Shown here in pieces: positions 50,477-59,196 of a stretch of DNA of 64,000 nt. How positions within the stretch are numbered: the first letter of the stretch is position 1; every line of letters begins with the position of its first letter. The translations under genes and the position numbers were made by a program. Under the pieces are notes generated by a model. That model had not been told where the DNA came from. It was given only the letters and a program-made list of their open reading frames with translations, and ran no database searches. Source of the DNA: Aquabacter sediminis (lineage in GTDB: Bacteria; Pseudomonadota; Alphaproteobacteria; Rhizobiales; Xanthobacteraceae); NCBI RefSeq assembly GCF_028863665.1, contig NZ_JARBFX010000006.1, forward strand, positions 248,001-312,000, read 5' to 3'.

Positions 50477-51589
50477 GTGAGCATCGAGAAGGTCCGGCGC
50501 CGCTGGAGAAACGCCACCGCTTTTCAGCGGGTGCAGGTGGCAGGCTGGGGCGCGTTCATCGTCATCGACCTGGTCATCCGTCTGGTCACATATGGCGATC
50601 CGACCATCTCCGTTGTCCTGACCATTATCTCAGTGATGCTCTTTGCCGGCGCGGCCTATCTTCTCCGCGCCTTCTATCGCCAGAGCGTTTTCACCCAGGA
50701 CATGTCCACCGGCACTGCGCTGCGCGTCATTGGCGCATCCTTCCTGGCCGCTTTCCTCATCATCACCGCCATCTACACGCTTCGCCAGTCCATGGGATGG
50801 GACATTCCAGCCTGGCGGCCCATGCAGGAATATTTCGCCCCGCTCATCTATTACTTCACCGTGGTGTGTGGCGGCAGCTTTGCCTATTTCTGGGTGCGGA
50901 CCGACTGGCGCCGCCGCGCCGAGCACCAGCGGGCGGTGCAGGCCGAGGCCGAAGCCCTGCGGGCCGAACTCCTGCAATTGCGTCTCCAGCTCGATCCTCA
51001 TTTCCTGTTCAACGCCTTGAACGGCGTTGCGGAAGAGATTCCCGAGCATCCCGATGCGGCGCTGGCCATGCTGCGGCAGCTCTGCACCTATCTGCGCCAC
51101 TCGCTGGACAGCATCGGCGAGCCGGTAACGACGGTGGCCGCAGAGGCGGATGCGCTCGCCGCCTATCTCAAGGTGCAGGAAGCCCGCTTTGGAGAGCGCC
51201 TCACCGCGCGCCTAGTGGTGGCGCCGGAGGCGCGGCAGCGGCCGATCGTCAGCTTCCTGCTTCAGCCACTGGTGGAAAACGCCATCAAGCACGGCACGCG
51301 GCGCCATGGGCTGCGCCTCACGGTATCCATCCTCTGTGTCGGCGACGCACTACACGTCCGCATCGAGAATTCCGGAGCCCTCGCCGAACGCACGCGCCCC
51401 TCGCGTCTGCGGCCCGGCGTCGGCTTGCCCAATCTTCGCCGCCGGCTCGCCCTCCACTACCCGACGCGGCACCGTTTCCAGCTCCGCGAAGGCAATCGGA
51501 CCATATCGCCGGGAGAAGCCGCCCGGGAAGGGGACAGGGTGGTGACCGCAGAACTGGTACTGGAGGGAACACCATGCTCCGGGTGGTGA
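50477..51589 (+). CDS. LytS/YehU-family sensor histidine kinase
   Basis: A 370-residue kinase with four N-terminal membrane helices (WGAFIVIDLVIRLVTYG, ISVVLTIISVMLFAGAAYLL, VIGASFLAAFLIITAIYTL, LIYYFTVVCGGSFAYFWV), a short coiled coil, then a His_kinase (PF06580-type) domain: LRLQLDPHFLFNALNGVAEEIPEHPDAALAMLRQLCTYLRHSL with phospho-His in DPHFLFN, and a HATPase core QPLVENAIKHG and GVGLPNLRRRLALHY. No periplasmic sensor domain. The start is a GTG at 50477 after GGGGGGAAA. It overlaps the regulator gene by 16 bases. Confidence 0.9.
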   Translation: MSIEKVRRRWRNATAFQRVQVAGWGAFIVIDLVIRLVTYGDPTISVVLTIISVMLFAGAAYLLRAFYRQSVFTQDMSTGTALRVIGASFLAAFLIITAIYTLRQSMGWDIPAWRPMQEYFAPLIYYFTVVCGGSFAYFWVRTDWRRRAEHQRAVQAEAEALRAELLQLRLQLDPHFLFNALNGVAEEIPEHPDAALAMLRQLCTYLRHSLDSIGEPVTTVAAEADALAAYLKVQEARFGERLTARLVVAPEARQRPIVSFLLQPLVENAIKHGTRRHGLRLTVSILCVGDALHVRIENSGALAERTRPSRLRPGVGLPNLRRRLALHYPTRHRFQLREGNRTISPGEAAREGDRVVTAELVLEGTPCSGW

Positions 51590-52290
51590 TCGTCGACGAT
51601 GAACCGCTCGCGCGCCGGGCACTCCGACGCTTGCTGAAGCCTCATGCAGGCGTCACCGTCGCCGGAGAGGCCGATACGGTCGCCGCAGCAGCAGCCTTGG
51701 TGGCACGGGAGCGGCCGGACCTGGTGCTGCTCGACATCGAGCTGGGTCATGGGGACGGGTTCGATCTCCTCGCCGCGCTCTCTCCGACACCGCGCGTGGT
51801 GTTCGTGACTGCCCACCCCCAGCATGCGGTGGAAGCCTTCAAGGTCCGTGCCGTTGACTATCTGCTCAAGCCCATCACCCAGGAGCGCTTCGACGAGGCC
51901 CTGGACCGGGTCCGCGCACTAGTGGCCCGCCAGAATGAGGCCTCGCAGGACACAGGCACCCTTGAGCTGCGCACCCCATCCCGCACCGTCATCGCGGCCC
52001 CGGGAGACCTGTGCGCCATCCGGGCGGAGGGGGATTTCTGCCACGTCCTGCTGGCGGACCAGCCCGCCTTAATGATCCTGCGCTCCCTATCGCAATTCGA
52101 GACCCAACTCCCGAACCCGCCGTTCCTGCGCCTCGACCGCTCCATCCTCATCAATCGCGACCGCCTGCGCCGGATCGATGCCCGCACGCGGGACGAGGTC
52201 CATCTCAGCTTCCAGGGCCTTGCGGACACGCTCCAGGTCGGCCGCACCGCCGCCATCCGCCTGCGTGACGCTCTGGCCGCAACGCGCTGA
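51574..52290 (+). CDS. LytTR-family response regulator
   Basis: A 238-residue regulator. Receiver: LRVVIVDDEPLARRALRRLL (acidic pocket DDE), phospho-Asp in PDLVLLDIELGHGDGFDLL, Thr/Lys in VVFVTAH and VDYLLKPITQERF. C-terminal LytTR DNA-binding domain: LCAIRAEGDFCHVLLADQPALMILRSLSQFETQLPNPPFLRLDRSILINRDRLRRI. Partner of the kinase it overlaps. It may regulate the divergent giant cellulase gene, since LytTR proteins often control surface and exopolysaccharide genes; this is inference. Confidence 0.9.
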   Translation: MLRVVIVDDEPLARRALRRLLKPHAGVTVAGEADTVAAAAALVARERPDLVLLDIELGHGDGFDLLAALSPTPRVVFVTAHPQHAVEAFKVRAVDYLLKPITQERFDEALDRVRALVARQNEASQDTGTLELRTPSRTVIAAPGDLCAIRAEGDFCHVLLADQPALMILRSLSQFETQLPNPPFLRLDRSILINRDRLRRIDARTRDEVHLSFQGLADTLQVGRTAAIRLRDALAATR

Positions 52291-52358
52291 TCCATCGGAC
52301 GCATTGATCGGCCGTTCGAGGCCGAGGGGGATCGAAACCACACCACTTCGCCGGTAAA

Positions 52359-52373
52359 TGCTCAAAATGAGCA
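52359..52373. promoter_or_regulatory. NadQ-like operator 1: TGCTCA-AAA-TGAGCA
   Basis: Perfect 6-3-6 palindrome upstream of nadA. It fits my recollection of the ATGCTCA/TGAGCAT motif of NadQ, the alphaproteobacterial repressor of nadABC. Confidence 0.7.
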
Positions 52374-52390
52374 CTGCCTCTTGACGCCTA

Positions 52391-52413
52391 TTTATGCTCA
52401 CTTTAAGCATAAA
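52391..52413. promoter_or_regulatory. NadQ-like operator 2: TTTATGCT-N7-AGCATAAA
   Basis: Perfect 8-7-8 palindrome whose core, TGCTCA-CTT-TAAGCA, is operator 1 with one mismatch. It directly follows TTGACGCC (52381), a -35-like element repeated at 52446 before operator 3. Confidence 0.7.
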
Positions 52414-52420
52414 GATAGAA

Positions 52421-52447
52421 AGCCGACTTCGCTTCGGCTCATTTTTT
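52421..52447 (+). terminator. Intrinsic terminator or attenuator in the nadA upstream region
   Basis: AGCCGA-CTTCGCT-TCGGCT followed by CATTTTTT: a 6-bp GC-rich stem and a T-run on the plus strand. It could end the LytTR operon transcript, or attenuate transcripts starting at the upstream operator-1/2 promoter. Confidence 0.55.
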
Positions 52448-52456
52448 GACGCCAAA

Positions 52457-52476
52457 TATACTCAGATCGAGCATAT
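52457..52476. promoter_or_regulatory. NadQ-like operator 3: ATATACTCAGATCGAGCATA-type
   Basis: TACTCA-GAT-CGAGCA is an imperfect copy of operators 1 and 2 within an ATAT-flanked repeat, immediately before the GGGAGG ribosome site of nadA. Confidence 0.6.
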
Positions 52477-52488
52477 GGGAGGAAAACC

Positions 52489-53484
52489 ATGCTGCAACAG
52501 GTGCCAATGCCCGAGCAGGCGATGCCCCTGCCCCATCTCTATGAAAAGGTGCGGCGCCACGTGCCGGCCATGGAATGGTCCATTCTGTCGGATGACGTGG
52601 AGGCGATCCTGCGCCTGAAGCGCGAGCGCAACGCCATCCTGCTGGCGCACAATTACCAGGCTCCCGAAATCTTCCACACGGTGGCAGACATCGTCGGCGA
52701 CAGCCTCGCCCTCGCGCGGGAGGCGGCGGCGACCGATGCCGATGTGATCGTGCTGGCCGGCGTCCACTTCATGGCCGAGACAGCCAAGATCCTGAACCCG
52801 CACAAGACCGTCCTTATCCCCGACGAGAAGGCTGGCTGCTCGTTGGCCGAGAGCATCACGCCCGCCGACGTGCGCGCCCTGCGCGCCAAGCATCCCGGGG
52901 TCCCTGTGGTGACCTATGTGAACACCTCGGCCGCGGTGAAGGCGGAATCCGATGTCTGCTGCACCTCGGGCAATGCCCTCAAAGTGGTGGAGGGGCTCGG
53001 CGTGCCCCGCGTCATCATGATCCCCGACGAATATCTCGCCCGCAACATCGCCGCCCAGACCAAAGTCGAGATCATCACCTGGAACGGCCACTGCGAAGTC
53101 CATGAGCGCTTCACGCCCATGGACATCGCCGAAATTCGCGATGCCTATGCCAACGTCACGGTCATCGCCCATCCTGAGTGCCCGCCAGACGTGGTGGCCG
53201 CCTCGGACTTTGCCGGCTCCACCGCCGAGATGGTCTCCTTCGTCGCCAACAAGCGGCCTGAACGGGTGGCGCTCGTGACCGAGTGTTCCATGGGCGACAA
53301 TGTGGCGGTCCATTATCCCGAGATCGACTTCGTGCGGCCCTGCAATCTGTGCCCGCACATGAAGCGCATCACGCTGTCCAACATCCGTCGGGCGCTGGAA
53401 ACCATGGCGCCGGAAGTGACCGTCGACCCCGCGCTCATCCCCGGCGCCCGCGCCTCGGTCGAGCGCATGCTGGCCATCCGGTGA
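52489..53484 (+). CDS. nadA: Quinolinate synthase A
   Basis: A 331-residue Nad[113 protein letters not shown] and [12 protein letters not shown]. Conserved Cys residues bind the single 4Fe-4S cluster. It condenses iminoaspartate with dihydroxyacetone phosphate to quinolinate in NAD synthesis. Good GGGAGG site at 52477. nadB starts within its stop codon region (GTGA overlap). Confidence 0.96.
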   Translation: MLQQVPMPEQAMPLPHLYEKVRRHVPAMEWSILSDDVEAILRLKRERNAILLAHNYQAPEIFHTVADIVGDSLALAREAAATDADVIVLAGVHFMAETAKILNPHKTVLIPDEKAGCSLAESITPADVRALRAKHPGVPVVTYVNTSAAVKAESDVCCTSGNALKVVEGLGVPRVIMIPDEYLARNIAAQTKVEIITWNGHCEVHERFTPMDIAEIRDAYANVTVIAHPECPPDVVAASDFAGSTAEMVSFVANKRPERVALVTECSMGDNVAVHYPEIDFVRPCNLCPHMKRITLSNIRRALETMAPEVTVDPALIPGARASVERMLAIR

Positions 53485-53489
53485 CCGCC

Positions 53490-55010
53490 ATGACCGACCC
53501 GAACGATCGCGTCATCGTCGTCGGAGCGGGGATCGCAGGGGTGGCCACCGCCCTCGCGCTCGCGCCCCTCCCCGTGCTCGTCATGGCGCCCACCGGCGTG
53601 AGTGCCGACGCGGCCACCACCCTCGCCCAGGGTGGCATTGCCGCCGCCATCGGCGCGGATGACGATCCCACCCTGCACGCGGCGGACACCCACGCCGCCG
53701 GGGCCGGCCTATGCGAAGCCGATGCGGTGGCCCGTGTCACGGCAGAAGGCCCGGCCATCATCGCCCACCTGGCCGCCCTCGGCATTCGCTTCGACACGAA
53801 TGCGAGCGGCGCCATTGCCCTCGGCCTGGAAGCCGCCCATGGCCGCCCCCGCATTGTCCACGCCAATGGCGATGCCACCGGACGGGCGGTGTTGGAGGGG
53901 CTCATCGCCCGGGCCCGGTTGGCCCCGCACATCAGCCGGCGCACGGACCTCGTCGCCGTCCGGTTGGAGGCGCGGGACGGCCGGGTTCATGGCGTCTGGT
54001 GCCGCGACGGCAGCGGACGGCTGCTGCATCTGACCGGCCGCGCCGTGGTGCTCGCCACCGGCGGCATCGGCGGGCTCTATGCCTCCACCACCAATCCGCG
54101 CAGTGCCGTGGGCAGCGGCCTCGCCATGGCGGCGCGCGCCGGGGCGGTGTTGCGGGACCTGGAATTCGTGCAGTTCCACCCCACCGCCATCGCCACCGCC
54201 AGAGATCCCATGCCCCTTGCCACCGAAGCCCTGCGGGGCGCCGGCGCCATCCTGGTGGACGAGACGGGGGAACGCTTCATGGCCCACGTGCCGGGCCGGG
54301 AACTGGCGCCGCGCGATGTGGTGGCCCGCGCCATCCATGCGCGCATCCTGGCCGGCCATCGGGTGTTCCTGGATGCCCGCCCGGCGCTCGGCGCGCACTT
54401 TGCGCGCCATTTCCCCTCGGTCGCCCAATTGTGCCGCACCAACGGCATCGACCCGGAGAAGGACGCCATCCCGGTCCGCCCGGCCGCCCATTATCACATG
54501 GGCGGCATCAAGGTGGACGGGGCGGGACGAACCTCCCTGGGCGGGCTCTATGCCTGTGGCGAGGTGGCCTCCACCGGCCTTCACGGCGCCAACCGGCTCG
54601 CCAGCAACTCCCTGCTGGAAGCGTTGGCCTATGCCCAATGGATCGCGGCGGACATCGCCAACCGGGGCGCCTCCATGCCGTCGGTCGCCTCCGCGCCGCC
54701 GGCTCACCTGCCGCCCTCAAGCCTTGAACCGATGCGCGTCCTCATGGATCGCCAGATGGGCGTGGTGCGGGAGGAAGAGGGGTTGCTGCGGGCTCTGCGC
54801 CACCTCGCCCCCCGCATGCACGAAGACGACACCGCCTTGGTGGCCGGGCTCGTCACGCTCTGTGCGCTGGAGCGGACGGAGAGCCGGGGCGGGCATTACC
54901 GCGCCGACCACCCCGCGACCGGCGCCCCGCGCCACAGCGACATCACCCTTTCCGCCGCCACCGCGCGCCTCGCCGCGCATGTGGGGCACACGTTTCGGGA
55001 AGCCGTCTGA
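53490..55010 (+). CDS. nadB: L-aspartate oxidase
   Basis: A 506-residue FAD enzyme of the succinate dehydrogenase/fumarate reductase flavoprotein family: VIVVGAGIAGVATALAL (FAD loop), TTLAQGGIAAAIGADDDPTLHAADTHAAGAGLCE, RPRIVHANGDATGRAV, FVQFHPTAI, and AHYHMGGIKVDGAGRTSLGGLYACGEVASTGLHGANRLASNSLLEA. It oxidises aspartate to iminoaspartate for NadA. The ATG at 53490 is used here; a GTG at 53481 overlaps the nadA stop (GTGA) and is an equally plausible coupled start. One-base TGATG overlap with nadC. Confidence 0.94.
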   Translation: MTDPNDRVIVVGAGIAGVATALALAPLPVLVMAPTGVSADAATTLAQGGIAAAIGADDDPTLHAADTHAAGAGLCEADAVARVTAEGPAIIAHLAALGIRFDTNASGAIALGLEAAHGRPRIVHANGDATGRAVLEGLIARARLAPHISRRTDLVAVRLEARDGRVHGVWCRDGSGRLLHLTGRAVVLATGGIGGLYASTTNPRSAVGSGLAMAARAGAVLRDLEFVQFHPTAIATARDPMPLATEALRGAGAILVDETGERFMAHVPGRELAPRDVVARAIHARILAGHRVFLDARPALGAHFARHFPSVAQLCRTNGIDPEKDAIPVRPAAHYHMGGIKVDGAGRTSLGGLYACGEVASTGLHGANRLASNSLLEALAYAQWIAADIANRGASMPSVASAPPAHLPPSSLEPMRVLMDRQMGVVREEEGLLRALRHLAPRMHEDDTALVAGLVTLCALERTESRGGHYRADHPATGAPRHSDITLSAATARLAAHVGHTFREAV

Positions 55011-55870
55011 TGAGCCTCAGAACCCTTGATCCCCTCCCCGCCCTCCTCACCGAGCCTTTGGTGCGTGCGGCGCTCCTGGAAGACCTCGGCCGGGCCGGCG
55101 ACATCACCACCGAGGCGGTTATCGCCGCCGATGCGCGCATGGCCGTGCACATGGCCGCCCGCCAAAGCGGTGTGGTGGCGGGACTGGACCTTGCCATCCA
55201 GGCCTTTCGACTGATGGAGCCGACGCTCGCCATAGAGGTGCTCAAGGGAGATGGCTCATCCGTCGGCGCCGGCGAACCTGTGCTGCGCATCGAAGGACGA
55301 GCGCGTCCCATTCTGAGCGCGGAGCGGGTCGCCCTCAACTTCGCCTGCCGCCTGTCGGGCATCGCCAGCGCCACCGCCGTGCTGGTGGAAGCGGCCCGCG
55401 CCCATGGCCATGCCCGCATCACCTGCACCCGCAAGACCACGCCTGGCCTCAGGGCGGTGGAAAAATATGCGGTGCGGGCGGGGGGCGGTGCCAATCACCG
55501 CTTCGGGCTCGACGACGCCATCCTCATCAAGGACAACCATGTGGCCGCGGCCGGCGGCGTGGCTGTCGCCATCCGCCGCGCCCGCGCTTATGTGGGCCAT
55601 CTGGTCAAGATCGAGGTGGAGGTGGATACGCTCTCCCAGCTGGAGGAGGCGCTCGGCGTCGGCATCGATGCAGTTCTGCTCGATAATATGGGGCCGGACG
55701 CCCTCAAGGAGGCGGTGCGCATGGTCGACGGGCGCGCCATTACTGAGGCGTCGGGCCGCGTGACGGCCGCGACCGTCCCCGCCATCGCCGCCTCGGGGGT
55801 CGACGTCATATCCTGCGGATGGCTGACTCACAGCGCCCCGATCCTGGACCTGGGGCTGGACGACATCTGA
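55010..55870 (+). CDS. nadC: Nicotinate-nucleotide pyrophosphorylase (quinolinate phosphoribosyltransferase)
   Basis: A 286-residue NadC: VRAALLEDLGRAGDITTEAVI, LNFACRLSGIASATAVLVEAA, ITCTRKTTPGLRAVEKYAVRAGGGANHRFGLDDAILIKDNHVAAAGGV (catalytic Arg-Lys-Thr and KDNH) and VEVDTLSQLEEALGVGIDAVLLDNMGPDAL. It converts quinolinate and PRPP to nicotinate mononucleotide. Last gene of nadABC; a strong hairpin follows 30 bases later. Confidence 0.95.
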   Translation: MSLRTLDPLPALLTEPLVRAALLEDLGRAGDITTEAVIAADARMAVHMAARQSGVVAGLDLAIQAFRLMEPTLAIEVLKGDGSSVGAGEPVLRIEGRARPILSAERVALNFACRLSGIASATAVLVEAARAHGHARITCTRKTTPGLRAVEKYAVRAGGGANHRFGLDDAILIKDNHVAAAGGVAVAIRRARAYVGHLVKIEVEVDTLSQLEEALGVGIDAVLLDNMGPDALKEAVRMVDGRAITEASGRVTAATVPAIAASGVDVISCGWLTHSAPILDLGLDDI

Positions 55871-55899
55871 GTGGGCGGAGATCGCGCCGGTGGCAAATA

Positions 55900-55926
55900 G
55901 CGTCCATGGGCGATCCCCATGGACGC
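55900..55926. terminator. Bidirectional hairpin between nadC and gapR
   Basis: GCGTCCATGGG-CGATC-CCCATGGACGC: perfect 11-bp stem, 5-base loop, between the convergent nadC and gapR stops. No T-run on either side. Confidence 0.6.
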
Positions 55927-55932
55927 AGAGTC

Positions 55933-56196
55933 TCACATGAAGACGCCGAGCGCCTGGAGATAGAGCTCCACGATCGCCTCGTGCTCGCGCCGCTTGTCCA
56001 CGTCTTCCTTGCGGATCTTGAGGATGGTGCGCAGGGCCTTCACGTCGAAGCCATTGGCCTTGGCTTCCGCGAACACGTCCTTGATGTCGTCGGCAATGGC
56101 CTTCTTCTCTTCCTCGAGGCGCTCGATGCGCTCGATGAAAGACTTGAGCTGTTCCTTGGCGAAGCCCGCCGGGGCGTCGGAAGCATCGTCCGTCAC
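55933..56196 (-). CDS. gapR: GapR-family (DUF2312) nucleoid-associated protein
   Basis: An 87-residue protein almost wholly matching the DUF2312/UPF0335 family: [68 protein letters not shown]. In Caulobacter GapR is a tetrameric clamp that binds overtwisted, AT-rich DNA ahead of replication and transcription. Length and position alone on the strand are normal for the family. Confidence 0.93.
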   Translation of the reverse strand: MTDDASDAPAGFAKEQLKSFIERIERLEEEKKAIADDIKDVFAEAKANGFDVKALRTILKIRKEDVDKRREHEAIVELYLQALGVFM

Positions 56197-56407
56197 GGGA
56201 AAACCTTCTGGTCCTGCGAACGCGCCCGCCGCTCCGCAAGAAGCCGGCGGATCGGCGGGCGCGCCTGAATTGAGCGAGGCGGACAGCCGGAAGGCGCCCG
56301 CGCGAGAGGCAGGATAGAGCGCAAATCACGACGCCCGCGTCAAGGAAGCTTCCCCGCTATCCACCCTGTGGGCAGAGGGAATCGACACGCGCGGCGCAGC
56401 GGATCGT

Positions 56408-56734
56408 TCAGTGCGACGGCTTGGCCTGCTCAAATGCCGCCTTCTGCTCCGGCGTCGCCTCGCTCTGGTGAAGCGCCTTCCATGCCTCGTAGCTCATGCC
56501 ATAGACCGCTTCCCGGCTCTCGCCCTTCGTCAGCGGCAGACCGGCTTCCTGGGCTGCATCCAGATACCAGTTGGACAGGCAGTTGCGGCAGAAGCCGGCC
56601 AGATTCATCAGGTCGATATTCTGAACGTCGGTCCGCATGCGCAGATGGGACACCAGGCGACGGAAGGCAGCGGCCTCCAGCTTCTCGCGTTCCGCATCCG
56701 AAAGCGCCCGCGGGGCGTCAGCTTGTTCGCTCAT
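56408..56734 (-). CDS. DUF1244 family protein
   Basis: A 108-residue protein: AAAFRRLVSHLRMRTDVQNIDLMNLAGFCRNCLSNWYLDAAQEAGLPLTKGESREAVYGMSYEAWKALHQSEATPEQ is the DUF1244 signature, with conserved FCRNCLSxW and YGMxYxxWK. Function unknown. The ATG at 56734 starts just before an acidic lead-in (SEQADAPRALSDAERE). Separate from gapR by a 211-base gap. Confidence 0.88.
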   Translation of the reverse strand: MSEQADAPRALSDAEREKLEAAAFRRLVSHLRMRTDVQNIDLMNLAGFCRNCLSNWYLDAAQEAGLPLTKGESREAVYGMSYEAWKALHQSEATPEQKAAFEQAKPSH

Positions 56735-56917
56735 GGGGAAATCCTTTCTGCGCCAAAGCTGGGCTCTCCCCGGCAATGCCGCAAGAGGTTATCCAGGGCC
56801 TGCCTCTCTCTTGCCCCGATCACCGAAGACAAAGCCGGCGCGCGGCCCCCCGCGCAGTTCCGCCTGCCAAGCTCGGGCATTGACGCTCGCCCCCGGCAGG
56901 GGCACACCAGGGAACCG

Positions 56918-57451
56918 ATGCGCCGTAGAGACCTGCCCTCTCCCACTCTGCCACCTCTGCCATCGCCGCGCACCCTTGCCGCGCTGTGCGCCCTTGCGCT
57001 CGTGCTGCTTCCGGAGGTGGCCTTGGCGGATTTCCGCCTGTGCAATCGCACCCAGAGCCGCATCGGCATCGCCGTTGGCTACAAGGACAATGAGGGCTGG
57101 ATGACGGAGGGCTGGTGGAACGTGGCCTCCAACTCCTGCGAGACGCTGCTGCGCGGCGATCTGGTGGCACGTTTTTATTACATTTACGCGGTAGATTACG
57201 ACCAGGGTGGGGAATGGTCCGGCAAGGCCTATATGTGCACCCGCGACAAGGAGTTCACCATTCGCGGCGCCGAGGACTGCCTTGCCCGCGGCTTTGAGCG
57301 CACCGGTTTCCTGGAGGTGGACACCAAGCAGCAGAAGGCCTGGACGGTCCAGTTGACCGAGCAGAACCAGACCCAGGCCGACAAGGCGCCCTTGCCCCCG
57401 CCGCTGCCAGGCGGCGTGCCCATGCCCACACCCGCCATAAGGCCCAAATAG
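56918..57451 (+). CDS. DUF1036 secreted protein
   Basis: A 177-residue protein with a Sec signal (LPSPRTLAALCALALVLLPEVALA) and a DUF1036 domain: DFRLCNRTQSRIGIAVGYKDNEGWMTEGWWNVASNSCETLLRGDLVARFYYIYAVDYDQGGEWSGKAYMCTRDKEFTIRGAEDCLARGFERTGFLEVDT. Four Cys could form two disulfides. The tail is Pro-rich (PLPPPLPGGVPMP). It lies 44 bases before pyruvate kinase, a pairing I recall in related genomes. Confidence 0.88.
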   Translation: MRRRDLPSPTLPPLPSPRTLAALCALALVLLPEVALADFRLCNRTQSRIGIAVGYKDNEGWMTEGWWNVASNSCETLLRGDLVARFYYIYAVDYDQGGEWSGKAYMCTRDKEFTIRGAEDCLARGFERTGFLEVDTKQQKAWTVQLTEQNQTQADKAPLPPPLPGGVPMPTPAIRPK

Positions 57452-57495
57452 GCGGCACGCTCAGCGTCCGCCCTCACGAAAAACTGGAGGATGCC

Positions 57496-58917
57496 ATGAG
57501 ACGCCAGCGCCGCACCAAAATCGTCGCCACCCTGGGCCCAGCCTCCTCCGATCCCGCCATCATTGAAAAGCTGTTCGTGGCCGGCGCGGACGTGTTCCGC
57601 ATCAATATGAGCCACACGCCCCACGACAAGCTGCGCGCCTTTGTCGGCGCCATCAGGGACATTGAGGCCAAGCACAAGCGACCCATCGGCATCCTGGTGG
57701 ATCTTCAGGGGCCGAAGCTGCGCCTGGCCACCTTCGAGAATGGCTTTGCCATGCTGGAGCCGGGCGCCACCTTCGTGCTCGATGCCGATCCTGCCCCCGG
57801 CAACGGGCAGCGGGTGCACCTGCCTCATCCCGAAATCCTGGCGGCCCTGGAGCCTGGCCACGGGCTGCTGCTCGACGACGGCAAGATCCGCCTCGACGTC
57901 ATCGAGGCGAGCCCCGGCCGAGCCGTCACCCGCGTGGTTGTGGGTGGGCGCATTTCCGACCGCAAGGGTGTGAGCCTGCCGGACACCACCATCCCCTCCT
58001 CCGCCTTGACCCCCAAGGATCGCGCCGACCTGGACGCCGGCCTGGAAGCGGGCGCCGACTGGATCGCGCTGTCCTTCGTTCAGCGCCCCGAAGACGTGGC
58101 CGAAGCCCGCAAGATCGCCCGCGGCCGGGCAGGCGTGATGGTGAAGGTGGAGAAGCCCCAGGCGGTGGCGCGGCTCTCCGAGATCATGGAATTGTCGGAC
58201 TCGCTGATGGTTGCGCGCGGCGACCTTGGCGTCGAGATGCCCCTGGAGCGTGTGCCCGGTGTTCAGAAGCAGATGACCCGCGCCGCCCGCCGCTCCGGCA
58301 CGCCGGTGGTGGTGGCCACCCAGATGCTGGAATCCATGATCACATCACCGGTGCCCACCCGTGCGGAGGTGTCGGACGTGGCCACTGCCGTGTTCGAGGG
58401 GGCAGACGCCATCATGCTCTCGGCGGAAAGCGCGGCGGGCAAGTATCCGGTGGAGGCGGTCGCCACCATGAACCGGATCGCCGAGGAGGTGGAGCGGGAC
58501 CCGACCTATCGGGCAGTGCTGAACGCCCAGCGCTGCGAGCCCGAGGCGACCACCGCCGATGCCATTGCCGCCGCCAGCCGGCAGATCGCCGAGACCCTGG
58601 ACCTCGGCGCCATCGTCTGCTGGACCTCCTCGGGCGCCACGGCCCTGCGCGTGGCCCGCGAGCGGCCCAAGCCCCTTACCATCGCCCTCACCCCCAATGC
58701 CGGCACCGCCCGGCGGCTCGCGCTTGTGTGGGGGGTGCATTGTGTCGTCACCGAGGACGCCCACGATGTGGACGACATGGTGGAACGGGCCAGCCGCAAC
58801 GCCTATTCGGACGGCTTCGCCAAGGCGGGGCAACGCATCATCGTGGTGGCCGGCGTCCCCTTCGGCACGCCAGGCGCCACCAATATGATGCGCATCGCTT
58901 TTGTGAAGGAGAGCTGA
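57496..58917 (+). CDS. pyk: Pyruvate kinase
   Basis: A 473-residue pyruvate kinase: RTKIVATLGPASSDPAIIEKLFVAGADVFRINMSH, GILVDLQGPKLRLATF, VMVKVEKPQAVARLSEIMELSDSLMVARGDLGVEMPLERVPGVQKQMTRAARRSGTPVVVATQMLESMITSPVPTRAEVSDVATAVFEGADAIMLSAESAAGKYPVEAV (Lys-Glu active site, Mg ligands) and a C-terminal allosteric domain ending VAGVPFGTPGATNMMRIAFV. GGAGG precedes the ATG. Confidence 0.97.
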   Translation: MRRQRRTKIVATLGPASSDPAIIEKLFVAGADVFRINMSHTPHDKLRAFVGAIRDIEAKHKRPIGILVDLQGPKLRLATFENGFAMLEPGATFVLDADPAPGNGQRVHLPHPEILAALEPGHGLLLDDGKIRLDVIEASPGRAVTRVVVGGRISDRKGVSLPDTTIPSSALTPKDRADLDAGLEAGADWIALSFVQRPEDVAEARKIARGRAGVMVKVEKPQAVARLSEIMELSDSLMVARGDLGVEMPLERVPGVQKQMTRAARRSGTPVVVATQMLESMITSPVPTRAEVSDVATAVFEGADAIMLSAESAAGKYPVEAVATMNRIAEEVERDPTYRAVLNAQRCEPEATTADAIAAASRQIAETLDLGAIVCWTSSGATALRVARERPKPLTIALTPNAGTARRLALVWGVHCVVTEDAHDVDDMVERASRNAYSDGFAKAGQRIIVVAGVPFGTPGATNMMRIAFVKES

Positions 58918-58929
58918 CAGACGCAGAGG

Positions 58930-58963
58930 CCGCACCGGCCCGGCACCAAGCGAACCGGTGCGG
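58930..58963. terminator. Bidirectional hairpin between pyk and the peptide cluster
   Basis: CCGCACCGG (58930-58938) and CCGGTGCGG (58955-58963) form a perfect 9-bp stem with a 16-base loop between the convergent pyk and peptide A genes. Confidence 0.6.
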
Positions 58964-58975
58964 ACCCTTCAGAAT

Positions 58976-59194
58976 TCAGCGGCCGGACGCCTTGATGATC
59001 TCGCCAGTCTGCGGGTCGAGTTCATTGCCCTTCTCATCATGAGTCCTTGCCCATTTGAGGAAGGCGCGGTCATTGAAGCACATGCCACCAGCCGCGGCCT
59101 CAGCCGCCGCGTCGGTCAGCGCCTCGGCTTCGACCTGAGGGTCATTCTGGACCTCAATCGGCGCCTTGGCCGCCGGCGCAGTATCGTGTTGCAT
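58976..59194 (-). CDS. Double-glycine leader peptide A
   Basis: A 72-residue predicted secreted peptide. Residues 1-37 are an acidic leader ending EALTDAAAEAAAGG, the L(S/T)(D/E)xxxExxxGG pattern cut by C39-peptidase ABC transporters. The 35-residue core, MCFNDRAFLKWARTHDEKGN..., is charged with a single Cys. The frame stays open upstream through a decayed core of a paralogue, but the ATG at 59194 has GGAGATGG before it. Last in transcription order of the cluster. Confidence 0.72.
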   Translation of the reverse strand: MQHDTAPAAKAPIEVQNDPQVEAEALTDAAAEAAAGGMCFNDRAFLKWARTHDEKGNELDPQTGEIIKASGR

Positions 59195-59196
59195 CA

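Noticed and set aside
52359-52488. Possible NAD-sensing riboswitch in the nadA leader
   Set aside because: The conserved elements are short DNA palindromes fitting a dimeric repressor; I could not draw an aptamer-like structure beyond the single terminator hairpin.
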